This document shows, in pieces, positions 54,910 to 63,766 of a stretch of DNA of 64,000 nucleotides. The stretch's first letter is position 1; each line of letters starts with the position of its first letter. The translations under genes and the position numbers were made by a program. Origin of the DNA: Natronosporangium hydrolyticum (GTDB lineage: Bacteria; Actinomycetota; Actinomycetes; Mycobacteriales; Micromonosporaceae). The stretch covers positions 4,712,001-4,776,000 of the forward strand of contig NZ_CP070499.1 in NCBI RefSeq assembly GCF_016925615.1. The letters run 5' to 3'. The notes beneath the pieces were generated by a model. It did no database searches. It was not told the DNA's origin and worked only from the letters and a program-made list of their open reading frames with translations.

Positions 54910-55378
54910 GGTGCGGGTGGGGGTCGTCGGCGAGGTAGCGGTTGATGCGCATGCGCATCGATGGGTCCATGGTGAGTGTGTCGAGCTGGTCGAGGGTGAC
55001 CCAGTGGACCTCCCGGGATTCGCTGCTCGGGGTGGGGGTGCCGCCGGTGGGGCGGGCGGTGAACACGACCGAGAACTCTTGGCGTACCTCGTCGTTGCTG
55101 GTGTAGTGGATCACGTGTTTGGGGTCGGTGAAGATGCCGACCAGGCCGGTGACCTCGACGTGTACGCCGGTCTCCTCGAAGGTCTCCCGCACGGCGCACT
55201 GCGGCAGTGATTCGCCGAGGTCCATCGCACCGCCGGGTAGTGACCAGTTGTCGTTGTCGGTGCGGTGGATCAGAAGCAGCTGCCCGGCGTCGTTGGTGAC
55301 CACGGCGTTTGCCGACGGTACGACGCTGTTGGCCGGTGGCGCGGCTGGGTCGTCGTAGTAGTCGATGCGTCGGCCCAT
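54902..55378 (-). CDS. NUDIX hydrolase
   Basis: 158 residues. The Nudix box is complete in GGAMDLGESLPQCAVRET with FEETGVHV (Gx5Ex7REUxEExGU). Strands before and after (AVVTNDAGQLLLIHRTD, EFSVVFTARP) match the fold. ATG 55378 has GAGG 8 bases upstream. In pSAM2 the Nudix protein Pif protects donor cells against redundant transfer; a Pif-like job here is attractive but unproven. It is 10 bp after the HTH/PLD-like gene. Confidence 0.88.
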   Translation of the reverse strand: MGRRIDYYDDPAAPPANSVVPSANAVVTNDAGQLLLIHRTDNDNWSLPGGAMDLGESLPQCAVRETFEETGVHVEVTGLVGIFTDPKHVIHYTSNDEVRQEFSVVFTARPTGGTPTPSSESREVHWVTLDQLDTLTMDPSMRMRINRYLADDPHPHLG

Positions 55379-55388
55379 CCGGGTTACC

Positions 55389-56123
55389 TCACTTCAGCGG
55401 GGTGGCGCCGTCCCAGACGCGCTCGAAACTGTCCAGGTAGGTGGTGACCATGTCGCCTCCGGCGACCCGGCGCAGGTGCAGCACCGGAGCCTGGGAGGCG
55501 GGGAAGCTGTAAATGTGGGTGTTGACCAGGACCTGGTCATCGGCGCCGAAGATGGAGTTGTAGAGCACGGTGCCGTGTAGCCGGAACTCGATCCCATCGA
55601 CCTGCCGCAACGGCTGGTAGAGCACGATGGCGTTCCTGATCCGGGCGGCCATCGTGTCATCAATGCTCTCGTCGGCGCCGCGTTGGGCTACCGGGCTGCT
55701 CTCCGGGTCGCCGAGCAGAATCCGCACGCTGGCCCCGGCCTCGGCCTTCTGCCGGAAGAGGCGTTGTAGGCCGTGGTCCTCGGCGAGAAACAGGCCACTA
55801 TAGACCAGGACGTTGATGCTCTCCTCGGCGTTGCCGAAGAAGTCCCGCCACAGGTCGGACGGCACGCCCCATCGATGGGGGTAGACGTTGATGATTTCGC
55901 TCTCGGCGGCGTTGCTCACCTGGTCAGAGGTGAGCGCGTCGGGCCACAGGTACGCCTCGTCCATTTGCAAGTGAGCGGCTACGGCGTAGCGGTGGCGCCG
56001 GTACGGGGTGCGGCCTTTGAGCCAGCGTTCGACGCTCTTGGGGTCGACCTGCAAGGCGGTCGCGAGGTCTACAGGGGTGATACCGCGTTCGAGCAATGCG
56101 GTACGCAGGCGGTCGTTCGGCAT
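55389..56123 (-). CDS. HTH plus PLD-like (DUF5919-type) regulator, paralogue 2
   Basis: 244 residues. HTH: LLERGITPVDLATALQVDPK, SVERWLKGRTPYRRHR. C-terminal domain: ESINVLVYSGLFLAEDHGLQ, VRILLGDPESSPVAQRGADE, LHGTVLYNSIFGADDQVLVN, then SQAPVLHLRRV. It is collinear with the protein at 52199-52951. GGGGAG lies 3 bases before ATG 56123. It shares its upstream region with the transfer-operon promoter, so it may bind the palindromes there. Confidence 0.78.
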   Translation of the reverse strand: MPNDRLRTALLERGITPVDLATALQVDPKSVERWLKGRTPYRRHRYAVAAHLQMDEAYLWPDALTSDQVSNAAESEIINVYPHRWGVPSDLWRDFFGNAEESINVLVYSGLFLAEDHGLQRLFRQKAEAGASVRILLGDPESSPVAQRGADESIDDTMAARIRNAIVLYQPLRQVDGIEFRLHGTVLYNSIFGADDQVLVNTHIYSFPASQAPVLHLRRVAGGDMVTTYLDSFERVWDGATPLK

Positions 56124-56280
56124 CGGCTCCCCGCGTCAGGACGTCCCGGCAGATGCTCACGATACGCGAGACTTCTCTGACACGTCCAGCCATGCCCTGA
56201 CCACGTCCCGTCAGTAGGCCGCATGATCGGTGGGCCGCCGTGGAGCCGAGAGGGAACCAGTGAAGGCGGCTCGATCGACC

Positions 56281-56437
56281 TTGACGAAAGGGGGAGGCGC
56301 CTCTACACTGGATCTTGTGAACAGGTATAACATGTTTAAGTTTTACACCTCGAAAAATTCGAGGGTGGAGAAAACTACAAATAGTTATCTCTCCCCCGTG
56401 GAACTTTCTCTTTACATTCGGCGAGAAAGCTTTCCCG
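56281..56437 (+). promoter_or_regulatory. Promoter and operator array of the transfer operon
   Basis: TTGACG (56281) and TACACT (56304) are 17 bp apart, a near-ideal housekeeping promoter. The spacer contains the perfect palindrome GAGGCGCCTC (56294-56303). Downstream come AGGTATAAC...TTTTACACCT (56323-56350), CTCGAAAAATTCGAG (56349-56363), GAGA-AACTA-caaa-TAGTT-TCTC (56368-56391, one mismatch pair) and GAAAGCTTTC (56424-56433). The AT-rich block is unlike its surroundings. Confidence 0.8.
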
Positions 56438-56473
56438 TTGGCAGAGGTGCGCTCTGACGAACAGGGAGGTTTC

Positions 56474-56917
56474 ATGGTTCCGCTGACCATGAAGGTGCCA
56501 GTGCCGTCCGACTACGTGTTTCCCCACGGTGCGCTGTGCCTGGGGGTCGAGCCGGTGAAGGACTTCGACGCCAAAGGCGCCGACGACCAGGCGCGGGATA
56601 AGGAGTCCGGTAAGCGGCTCTGGCAAGTACGGGTGCTCGACCTGGACCCGGAGGCCGGCAAGTTCGGCTCTCCGATGGAGGCAAAGGTCAAGATCGCCTC
56701 CGACTACGCGCCTACGGTGCCGGAGCCGACCGCGCCCGGCTACCCGCCCATCGTGGAGTTCACCGGGGTCACGGTGACCCCGTACGTCAACTCGCAGCGT
56801 CGCTGCACCGACAAGTGCCGCTCCCGGCTGGCCTGGTCAGTCCGTGCTGAGTCGATGTCCGCTCCGCAGTCGGCCGGCGCGGCCAGCGTCAAGCGGTCGG
56901 AGAAGCCGGCCGTCTAA
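56474..56917 (+). CDS. Conserved AICE-type hypothetical protein, first gene of transfer operon
   Basis: 147 residues. Beta-rich (MKVPVPSDYVFPHGALCLGV, then RLWQVRVLDLDPEAGKFGSP, IVEFTGVTVTPYVN), with a short Cys pair (RRCTDKCRSRLAWSVRAESM). This arrangement is common for a small protein upstream of tra genes in actinomycete plasmids and AICEs. GGGAGG 4 bases before ATG 56474. No catalytic motif; an OB-fold-like DNA-binding role would be a guess. Confidence 0.7.
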   Translation: MVPLTMKVPVPSDYVFPHGALCLGVEPVKDFDAKGADDQARDKESGKRLWQVRVLDLDPEAGKFGSPMEAKVKIASDYAPTVPEPTAPGYPPIVEFTGVTVTPYVNSQRRCTDKCRSRLAWSVRAESMSAPQSAGAASVKRSEKPAV

Positions 56918-57010
56918 CTCCTCTGTAAGCAGGCGCGGGGCGGGCCTTCCTTCCGCCAAGAACTCCAGCCCGTCCCGCGCCACCCCAACCACTCTCGAAA
57001 GGGGCTGGTG

Positions 57011-57325
57011 ATGTTCAACGTACCCGAGAACGCCCGTACTCCGATGCATGCCCAGGACGGCGCTGTCGTCGCCGAGCTGGTGTGGCGGGCGCTGCACGAC
57101 CCGCACGGCTTCAGCCACGTCGGGCCGGAACTAGAGGTCACCGGTGCCAGGCCGGGCGACGTCAAAGCGGTGCTGCCGCTTCTGGAAGACGTACGGATTG
57201 AGGACTGGGTTGGCGAGTCTGGCACCTGCTACCGGGACTACGTCGGCGCGTTGCCGTGTGGGTTGCTGCTGCGGCTGATCACCGACGCCGGCTTGGCGGC
57301 GGACGTGTGCGGGGGTAGCCGGTGA
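57011..57325 (+). CDS. Small hypothetical protein of the transfer operon
   Basis: 104 residues. Mixed alpha/beta, acidic (LVWRALHDPHGFSHVGPELE, then GTCYRDYVGALPCGLLLRLI). AAAGGGG lies 6 bases before ATG 57011, and GTG 57008 is also possible. Its stop overlaps the next start (TGATG). No known domain. Confidence 0.6.
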   Translation: MFNVPENARTPMHAQDGAVVAELVWRALHDPHGFSHVGPELEVTGARPGDVKAVLPLLEDVRIEDWVGESGTCYRDYVGALPCGLLLRLITDAGLAADVCGGSR

Positions 57326-57609
57326 TGCCCCGGCCGGTGGGGTGTGCGGCGGCGCATCCCGAGGACTGGTCGCCGTGTGACGGCCCGGTTGATGCGGTGC
57401 GGGTGGTCGACCGTGCCGGCGACTCGGTGGCCGGATGTGTCCATCACGCGGCGGTGGTGCTGGCGTCGGTGGTCGAGGCTCGGGTGTACCCGGGCAGCGT
57501 GGCGGGTGCCGCGATCGAGGCGTTTCGCCGGTCGCGGGCACGTCGGCCGTTCCAGTTCGACCGTGCCGGCGGCTGCCGTCTGCCGGTGGTGGCGGGGGGT
57601 GGTCGGTGA
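57325..57609 (+). CDS. Small His/Cys-containing hypothetical protein
   Basis: 94 residues. CAAAHPEDWSPCDGPVDAVR and GCVHHAAVVLASVVEARVYP contain conserved-looking Cys and His that could bind zinc. Coupled by TGATG to both neighbours, so it is made with the translocase. No family recognised. Confidence 0.55.
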   Translation: MPRPVGCAAAHPEDWSPCDGPVDAVRVVDRAGDSVAGCVHHAAVVLASVVEARVYPGSVAGAAIEAFRRSRARRPFQFDRAGGCRLPVVAGGGR

Positions 57610-59147
57610 TGCCGCGTCCGTTTGTGGGGGTGGTGCGCGGGGACCGGGTTCCCGACGTGCCGCCGATGATGCTGCAACGTCCGGTGATGGTCCGTACCCC
57701 GGTGGTGCGGGTGCCGCTGTGGCTGATGGCGATCTGGTGGTGCCTCAAAACCTTGACCCTGGCCGTGGTCGTCGCGGTGCGCTGGTGGTGGATCTCCGCC
57801 CCGGTGCTGGCGCTGGCGGGGTTGTGGTGGCGCCTGGGCTGGCCGGGTCCGGTCGCTGCCCTGGTCGCGGTGGCCGGTGGGCTGGTGGCCTGGTACAGCA
57901 TCGACCGGGCGTCGTTCGACAAGTGGTGCTGGCTGCGGCTACTGAGCCGGTGGCGCCGGTTTACCTACCGGCGGCGGTGGTGGTCGGCGATGTCCACTGC
58001 CGGGCTGGTGGTGCGGTTCAACGGCCGGGAGCTGCTGCCGGAGGTGAAGAAGGTCGCCGCGCGGCGTGGGTTGGATGTGCTGCTGGTGCGGATGGTCACC
58101 GGGCAGATCCCGGAAGACTTCGCCAAGGTTTCGGAGCGGTTCGCGCACACCTTCGGGGTGGTGGGGGTGCGGGTGCGTCCGCACCGCAAGCCCGGGTTGG
58201 TGTATCTGACGATGGTGCGGCGTGACCCGCTGGCCGGGGTGGTGCCAGTGTTGCCGGTCGCCTCGACCCCGGATTTTCGGGCGCTGCCGCTCGGGGTCCG
58301 CGAAGACGGGCAAACCTACGAGCTGCGCCTGTTCGGGACTCAGGTGCTGGTGGCCGGCGCGACCGGGGCGGGTAAAGGCTCGGTGATCTGGTCGTTCGTC
58401 CGCTCGCTCGCCGGCGGGGTCGCCTCCGGTCAGGTACGCCTGTGGGGGTTCGACCCGAAAGGCGGCATGGAACTCGGCCCCGGGCTGCCGCTGTTCGCCA
58501 AGTTCGCCTGCGAAGACTACGCGGCCATGGCCGACCTGCTCGACCAGGCGGTGACCGTGGCTCGGGAGCGGGCGGCCAGGTTGCGGGGGCACACCCGCCA
58601 GCACACCCCCACCACCGACGAGCCGTTGATCGTGCTGGTCGTCGACGAGCTAGCCGCGCTCACGGCGTACCTGGCTGATCGCAAGCTCAAAGAACGCATC
58701 CGGGCCGCGCTCGGGCTGCTGCTCACCCAGGGTCGGGCGGTCGGGGTACATGTCCTGGCGGCGTTGCAGGACCCGCGTAAAGAGGTGCTGCCGTTCCGGG
58801 ACCTGTTCCCCACCCGGATCGGACTGCGGCTGGCCGAATCCTCCCAAGTAGACCTGGTGCTGGGCGACGGTATGCGCGACCGGGGCGCGGTCTGCGACCA
58901 GATCCCGCAAGCCCTACCCGGCGTCGGCTTTGTGGTGCTCGATGGTGACCCGACCCCGGTGCGGGTGCGGTTCTCCTTCCTGGCCGATGACGACATCCGC
59001 GACATGGCAGGCACCTATCGGCCCGGTGGCGTGATCGACGGGCACACCGTCCCGCCGCGCAAGCCTCGGCCTGGCCCAGCGTCCGGGCCTGGGTCTGGTG
59101 CCGGGGGGCGCGGTTCGCGTGAGAACGGTTGGGGGTTGGCGGCATGA
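57609..59147 (+). CDS. FtsK/SpoIIIE-type DNA translocase (TraB-like)
   Basis: 512 residues. Two or three membrane helices at about residues 35-95, then the motor: Walker A LVAGATGAGKGSVIWSF, Walker B LIVLVVDELAALTAYL, and LLLTQGRAVGVHVLAALQDP. In actinomycete plasmids and AICEs this hexameric motor moves double-stranded DNA between hyphae and is sufficient for conjugation. The C-terminal tail (PRPGPASGPGSG) is low complexity, so a distinct winged-helix DNA-recognition domain is not obvious. It overlaps both neighbours. Confidence 0.9.
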   Translation: MPRPFVGVVRGDRVPDVPPMMLQRPVMVRTPVVRVPLWLMAIWWCLKTLTLAVVVAVRWWWISAPVLALAGLWWRLGWPGPVAALVAVAGGLVAWYSIDRASFDKWCWLRLLSRWRRFTYRRRWWSAMSTAGLVVRFNGRELLPEVKKVAARRGLDVLLVRMVTGQIPEDFAKVSERFAHTFGVVGVRVRPHRKPGLVYLTMVRRDPLAGVVPVLPVASTPDFRALPLGVREDGQTYELRLFGTQVLVAGATGAGKGSVIWSFVRSLAGGVASGQVRLWGFDPKGGMELGPGLPLFAKFACEDYAAMADLLDQAVTVARERAARLRGHTRQHTPTTDEPLIVLVVDELAALTAYLADRKLKERIRAALGLLLTQGRAVGVHVLAALQDPRKEVLPFRDLFPTRIGLRLAESSQVDLVLGDGMRDRGAVCDQIPQALPGVGFVVLDGDPTPVRVRFSFLADDDIRDMAGTYRPGGVIDGHTVPPRKPRPGPASGPGSGAGGRGSRENGWGLAA

Positions 59148-59950
59148 GCAATCAGACACGTGACTGGGCGACGTTGTGGACTCGGGTGGCGGCCCGTGCG
59201 GCTGCGGTGCTGGTCGCCGCGGTGGCCGGGGCGGCGAGCTTCTCCCATATCGCCTCGGTAGCCATCGGCGCCGGTGAGCGGACCTGGGTGGCCTACAGTC
59301 TGCCGATCGCCATTGACGGGCTGATCGTGGTCGGGGCCATGGCGCTGATCGAAGACGGCCGGCTGGGTCGGCGGCCACGCATGGCGGCACGGCTGGCGGT
59401 TATCACCGGGGTAGCGGCGACGCTGGCGGCTAACGTCGCCTCGGCCGAGCCGACCGTGACCGCGCGGCTGGTGGCGCTGGCGGCGCCGGTGGCGTTCCTG
59501 CTCTCGGTCGAGGTGGTGACCCGTAGCGGTCGTCCCGTGTCGACACCTGACGACACGAAACCCGTCGACCAGCCGCAACCCGCTGCGGCCGAGCCGACTC
59601 CGGCAAACACTGCGGTCACCTCGGCGGCCTCGGCGGAGACGATGGCGGCCAGCAAGCCGGCGACCACCGGCGGCAAGAAGCGGGCTACGACCAGGCGGCG
59701 GCCCACCGCTGCGCAACGGGTCGGCAAGGCCGTGACGGACACACCTTCGGCCAGCGATGCCGAGATCGCTGCCCGGCTCGGCCTGTCGGAACGCACTGTG
59801 CAGCGCCACCGACCCGCGACCCTGCCCGACCAGCCAGCCCCGGTCGAGCCGCAGCCGGTCGAGCCGGAGCCGGTGACCCTGTTCACCAGCCACAACGGCA
59901 GCAACGGTGGCGCCTCGGTGCCGACGCTGACTCGGGAGGTGACCCGATGA
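59144..59950 (+). CDS. SpdB-like DUF2637 membrane protein
   Basis: 268 residues. Four membrane helices in the first 130 residues (VLVAAVAGAASFSHIASVAI, PIAIDGLIVVGAMALIEDG, RLAVITGVAATLAANVASA, LVALAAPVAFLLSVEVV), the DUF2637/SpdB layout. Then an Ala/Pro/Thr-rich linker and a C-terminal HTH-like end (SDAEIAARLGLSERTVQRHR). Spd proteins help plasmid spread along hyphae. Its ATG overlaps the translocase stop. Confidence 0.85.
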   Translation: MSNQTRDWATLWTRVAARAAAVLVAAVAGAASFSHIASVAIGAGERTWVAYSLPIAIDGLIVVGAMALIEDGRLGRRPRMAARLAVITGVAATLAANVASAEPTVTARLVALAAPVAFLLSVEVVTRSGRPVSTPDDTKPVDQPQPAAAEPTPANTAVTSAASAETMAASKPATTGGKKRATTRRRPTAAQRVGKAVTDTPSASDAEIAARLGLSERTVQRHRPATLPDQPAPVEPQPVEPEPVTLFTSHNGSNGGASVPTLTREVTR

Positions 59951-60252
59951 CCAGTGCTGCCAACGGTTTCCGGTCGCTTGAAGCTATCGAGGCTGACCGT
60001 CGACAGGTCGTGTCTCGGCTCGACTCGGCCAACACTGCGGCGACCGAAGCGCGCGCACGCGGCGACTACGAAACGTCCGCCGTGGCCCACAAGGCGGCTG
60101 CTGCCGCAGAAACCGAACTACAAGGTCTGATCGGCGAACTCGCCGCAATCTCTCGTCATCGGCTCCATCGGAGCGGGCAAGAGTTCCATGAGCTACGCCA
60201 GCTCTGCCGGGCAGGGGTCGGCGTCGAACTGGCGGGAGGTGAGCGCCAGTGA
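59947..60252 (+). CDS. Small coiled-coil hypothetical protein
   Basis: 101 residues. The first 65 form a probable coiled coil (EAIEADRRQVVSRLDSANTA, KAAAAAETELQGLIGELA). It overlaps the SpdB stop (ATGA) and the RepSA start. Unknown function. Confidence 0.6.
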   Translation: MTSAANGFRSLEAIEADRRQVVSRLDSANTAATEARARGDYETSAVAHKAAAAAETELQGLIGELAAISRHRLHRSGQEFHELRQLCRAGVGVELAGGERQ

Positions 60253-62000
60253 GTACGCAACAGCAGACACTACCGGGACTCGCTCCGGCATCACCGGAGG
60301 CGGGCACCGGGGAACCGTGCTCGGCGCCTCGGCCGGGATCGCGGGCGGCCCGTCTCCGACTACCCCGCACAGTAGACGTGTTGAAAGAACTGGCGGCCGA
60401 GCACGGGGTGTGCGCACGGCCGGTGAGCCTGCGCCGTACCGACCTGGAAACCGGTACGACCGAGCTGGTTGACCTGCCCTGCGGTGCCACCCGCGAAGAC
60501 AAGTGCAAACCCTGCGCAACGCGTGCCCGGCGGCTGCGGCAACAGCAGATCCGCGAAGGCTGGCACCGGGCCGAGGAGCCGCTACCCCTCCCGGATCGGC
60601 CTACCGACGAGCAGCAGGGGTTGGTGGTGCTGCGGGCGCACCTGGAGTTCGAGCGGGCGCAGATGATGCTGCGGCCCAGCGACCCGGACACGCGGGCGGC
60701 GGAGCTGGCTGACGTTGATGCGGCTATCGCCGAACTGGATGAGGAGATCTCGGCGGCCGGGTTGCGTGGTCAGGCGGCACCCTCCCACCGGCAACCCGAC
60801 GACCCGGACACCGGCGGGGAACGTCGGGTGCGTTCCACCCGGCGGCGGCAGGACGCGCCCGACCTACCTCGGCGACCCGTCCAGCCGCGCACCGTAGGCC
60901 GGGAGTATCAGGCGCCCGATGGCAAGACCTACCGGCCGTCGCTGTTTCTCACCCTCACCCTGCCCTCGTACGGGCGGGTCCTCGGTGACGGCACACCGGC
61001 CGACCCGAACAGCTACGACTACCGGGCGGCGGCGTGGGATGCGGTCCACTTCCCTCGGCTGCTCGACCGGTTCTGGCAGAACCTGCGCCGCGCGGTCGGT
61101 TGGAACGTCCAATACGCCGGGAGCGTGGAACCGCAACGGCGGCTCGCTCCCCATGCACACTTCGCGATCCGGGGCACCATCTCCCGGGCGCTGCTGCGGC
61201 AGGTCGCGGCCGCCACCTACCACCAGGTGTGGTGGCCGCCCGTCGACGGGCTGCGATACCGCCCCGACCACCTACCGGTCTGGGACGAGCACACCGGCGG
61301 ATACGTCGACCCGGACACCGGGCGCCCGTTGCAAACCTGGGGTGAGGCGCTGGACCAGGTCGACAACGACCCGGACGCGCAGCCGGTGCATGTGGCCCGG
61401 TTCGGGGTCCAGGTCCATGCCCAGGGCGTCACCGCCGGCTCGGCCGACTCCGACCGCTGCGTCCGCTACATCACCAAGTACCTGACCAAACAAGCCGCCG
61501 ACTGCCACGCCGCGACCACTGATCGGCAGCGGGCGCATCTGGAACGGTTCCACGCACAGTTACGGGTGACCCCGTGCTCGCCGCGGTGCGCGAACTGGCT
61601 GCTCTACGGCATCCAACCGGACCGGGCACACGCGAAGCTCGCCCCGGGTCGCTGTCGGGGACGGGTCCACCAACGGGCCACCCTCGGCCTCGGCGGCCGG
61701 CGGGTGCTCGTGTCTCGGCAGTGGTCCGGCAAGACCTTGAAGGATCACCGGGCCGACAACCGGGCCTGGGTCCGGGCGCTGCTCGGCCTGTCCACCGACG
61801 ACCAGGCCGACGACACCGGCGGCGGCACGCGGGCGACCCGCTATGCCTGGGAGCTCGCCCGACCTGGCGACCCTGACTTACCGCCGATCGGTCAACGGCT
61901 ACTCCGCGCGGTCTCTGAACGTATCCAGCAACGCGTCCAGCTCGACCAGGCAAGACGGGAGGCCAACGCCCCGCCCGGTGACCGAGTCTCCTCCTCCTGA
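60249..62000 (+). CDS. repSA: RepSA-type rolling-circle replication initiator
   Basis: 583 residues. The HUH motif is PHAHFAIRG near residue 300, and the catalytic tyrosine region is RYITKYLTKQ (YxxKYxxK). N-terminal Cys pairs (CGATREDKCKPC) may bind zinc. RepSA starts rolling-circle copying of the excised AICE. GTG 60249 overlaps the preceding stop. The order repSA-xis-int is as in pSAM2. Confidence 0.9.
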   Translation: MSTQQQTLPGLAPASPEAGTGEPCSAPRPGSRAARLRLPRTVDVLKELAAEHGVCARPVSLRRTDLETGTTELVDLPCGATREDKCKPCATRARRLRQQQIREGWHRAEEPLPLPDRPTDEQQGLVVLRAHLEFERAQMMLRPSDPDTRAAELADVDAAIAELDEEISAAGLRGQAAPSHRQPDDPDTGGERRVRSTRRRQDAPDLPRRPVQPRTVGREYQAPDGKTYRPSLFLTLTLPSYGRVLGDGTPADPNSYDYRAAAWDAVHFPRLLDRFWQNLRRAVGWNVQYAGSVEPQRRLAPHAHFAIRGTISRALLRQVAAATYHQVWWPPVDGLRYRPDHLPVWDEHTGGYVDPDTGRPLQTWGEALDQVDNDPDAQPVHVARFGVQVHAQGVTAGSADSDRCVRYITKYLTKQAADCHAATTDRQRAHLERFHAQLRVTPCSPRCANWLLYGIQPDRAHAKLAPGRCRGRVHQRATLGLGGRRVLVSRQWSGKTLKDHRADNRAWVRALLGLSTDDQADDTGGGTRATRYAWELARPGDPDLPPIGQRLLRAVSERIQQRVQLDQARREANAPPGDRVSSS

Positions 62001-62028
62001 CCGCCACCCTCGAACAGAACGGGAGCGC

Positions 62029-62214
62029 ATGCCTACGACAACTCTGGAACCGCTGTGGACAGTCGAGGACGTCGCCACCTACCTCGGGGTGCCGGTGGCC
62101 ACCCTCTACCAGTGGCGATACCGGCGCACCGGTCCGCGTGCCCGGCGGATCGGCCGACACCTCCGTTACGACCCGGCCGACATCCGGGCCTGGCTCGACC
62201 AGCAGGGAGACTGA
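62029..62214 (+). CDS. xis: Excisionase (MerR-like winged helix)
   Basis: 61 residues. LWTVEDVATYLGVPVATLYQ, WRYRRTGPRARRIGRHLRYD is the HTH_17/excisionase domain. GGGAG precedes ATG 62029. The integrase start is 1 base after its stop. It should tilt the integrase toward excision. Confidence 0.92.
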   Translation: MPTTTLEPLWTVEDVATYLGVPVATLYQWRYRRTGPRARRIGRHLRYDPADIRAWLDQQGD

Positions 62215-62215
62215 T

Positions 62216-63452
62216 ATGCCCGTCGATGACCTCTGGTACCTCAAGAAGCCTGGCCCGGACGGCAAGCGCCGCCCCTCGAAGCGTCACGGCCAGGGCAAGC
62301 GCTGGCGAGTCCGGTTCGAGGATGCTACGGGCAAGCCCTCGACGCGATTCTTCGACCGCAAGACCGACGCTGAGGAGTGGGATAGGAGGCCCCGCGTCAG
62401 CGAAGCTGAGCAGCCAGTAGTTAGCGGGCCGAGGACAACCTTCCGGGCCTACACCGAGCGTTGGCAGACATCTCGGCAGATCGGGCAAGCGCTCGATTAT
62501 CGGCGTCATATCGATGCCCGGCTACGGCATCACCTGTACCCGTACTTCGCCGACCGGCCGATCATGGCGATCACCGTTACGGATGTGCTCGAATGGATCA
62601 CTCACCTAATGGCGAAGAACGTCGCGCAGTCATCGATTCGCACCTACTTCGACCTACTCAACATGATCTTGAACGCGGCGCTCGTTGACCGGGTGGTACT
62701 GGAGAACCCGTGTAAAGCCATCCGGCTTTCGGCAATCCTGCGTGGCGTCTCCCGGGCACCGAAGTGGGTGCCCACCACCGAGGACGTGCGCGCGCTGTTC
62801 GCGGTGGTTCCCGATGAGTATCGGGCAGCGGTATGGCTGGGCGCGGGAGCAGGGCTACGCCTCGGCGAGGTGCTCGGTTTCGAGGACGGAACTCGCTGCC
62901 TCGACCGCGACCTTCAGGAAGTGCGGGTGGTCCAACAGCTTCGCTTTCACCGGGCAGAGTTCGGCGGCTTCTACCTCGCCCCACCGAAGTCCGGTTCCGT
63001 GGGCTCGGTCGACCTGGACGACGATGTTGCGGCGGTGCTGGGAGAGCATGTCCGGAAGTACCCGCCGGTCACGGTGGAACTGCCAGACATCACCGCCGGC
63101 ACCCCCGACCCGGGAAAGGCGCCGAAGCTCCGCGCGGTTCCGCTGCTGTTCACCGATGCGCAGGGACGTCCGGTCCATGATCAGCGCTGGTCGGACATCT
63201 GGGGACGGTGGCGGCGGCAAGCGGGCTGGCCAGCGGAGGGCACCTTTCATTCGCTGCGCCACTACTTCGCCACCATGCTCATCACCGCCGGCGCCGACCC
63301 CACCGACGTACAGCGGGCGCTGCGCCACTCCAGCCTGCGGATAACCCTTGAAACCTATGTGCACTGGTGGCCGCGAAAGCAGCGGCGGCGCAACATCATC
63401 GGTAGCCAGCTCCGCCCAACGACATCGCCGGTTGAGACTCAAGATCAAAGCT

Positions 63453-63454
<2 letters not shown>
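62216..63454 (+). CDS. int: Tyrosine-recombinase integrase
   Basis: 412 residues. An N-terminal arm-binding domain, a core-binding domain (FRAYTERWQTSRQIGQALDY), and the catalytic domain with Arg in GAGAGLRLGEVLGF, HSLRHYFATM (HxLRH), and LRHSSLRITLETYVHW (Tyr nucleophile). It is complete. It ends 64 bp before the att core in tRNA-Ala, as expected for an element integrated there. Confidence 0.95.
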
Positions 63455-63592
<138 letters not shown>

Positions 63593-63766
63593 ATGGGGCT
63601 CAAGCCCCATAGACGGACCAGGACGACCAGTCATGGACCGCCAGCAACGATAGCAGGCCGGCTGGTATCCGTGCGACGCGGTACGCCGCGGGGACGGCCG
63701 GTCGGCCCCGGCTCCGCGTACACCTGTTTGTTGGCTTTCACGATGAGATCGTGCGATCCTTCGGAT

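Noticed and set aside
63593-63610. Perfect hairpin ATGGGGCT-CA-AGCCCCAT
   Set aside because: It abuts the 5' end of the tRNA gene, partly repeating its acceptor stem, so it is not a terminator of a known transcript and no function can be assigned.
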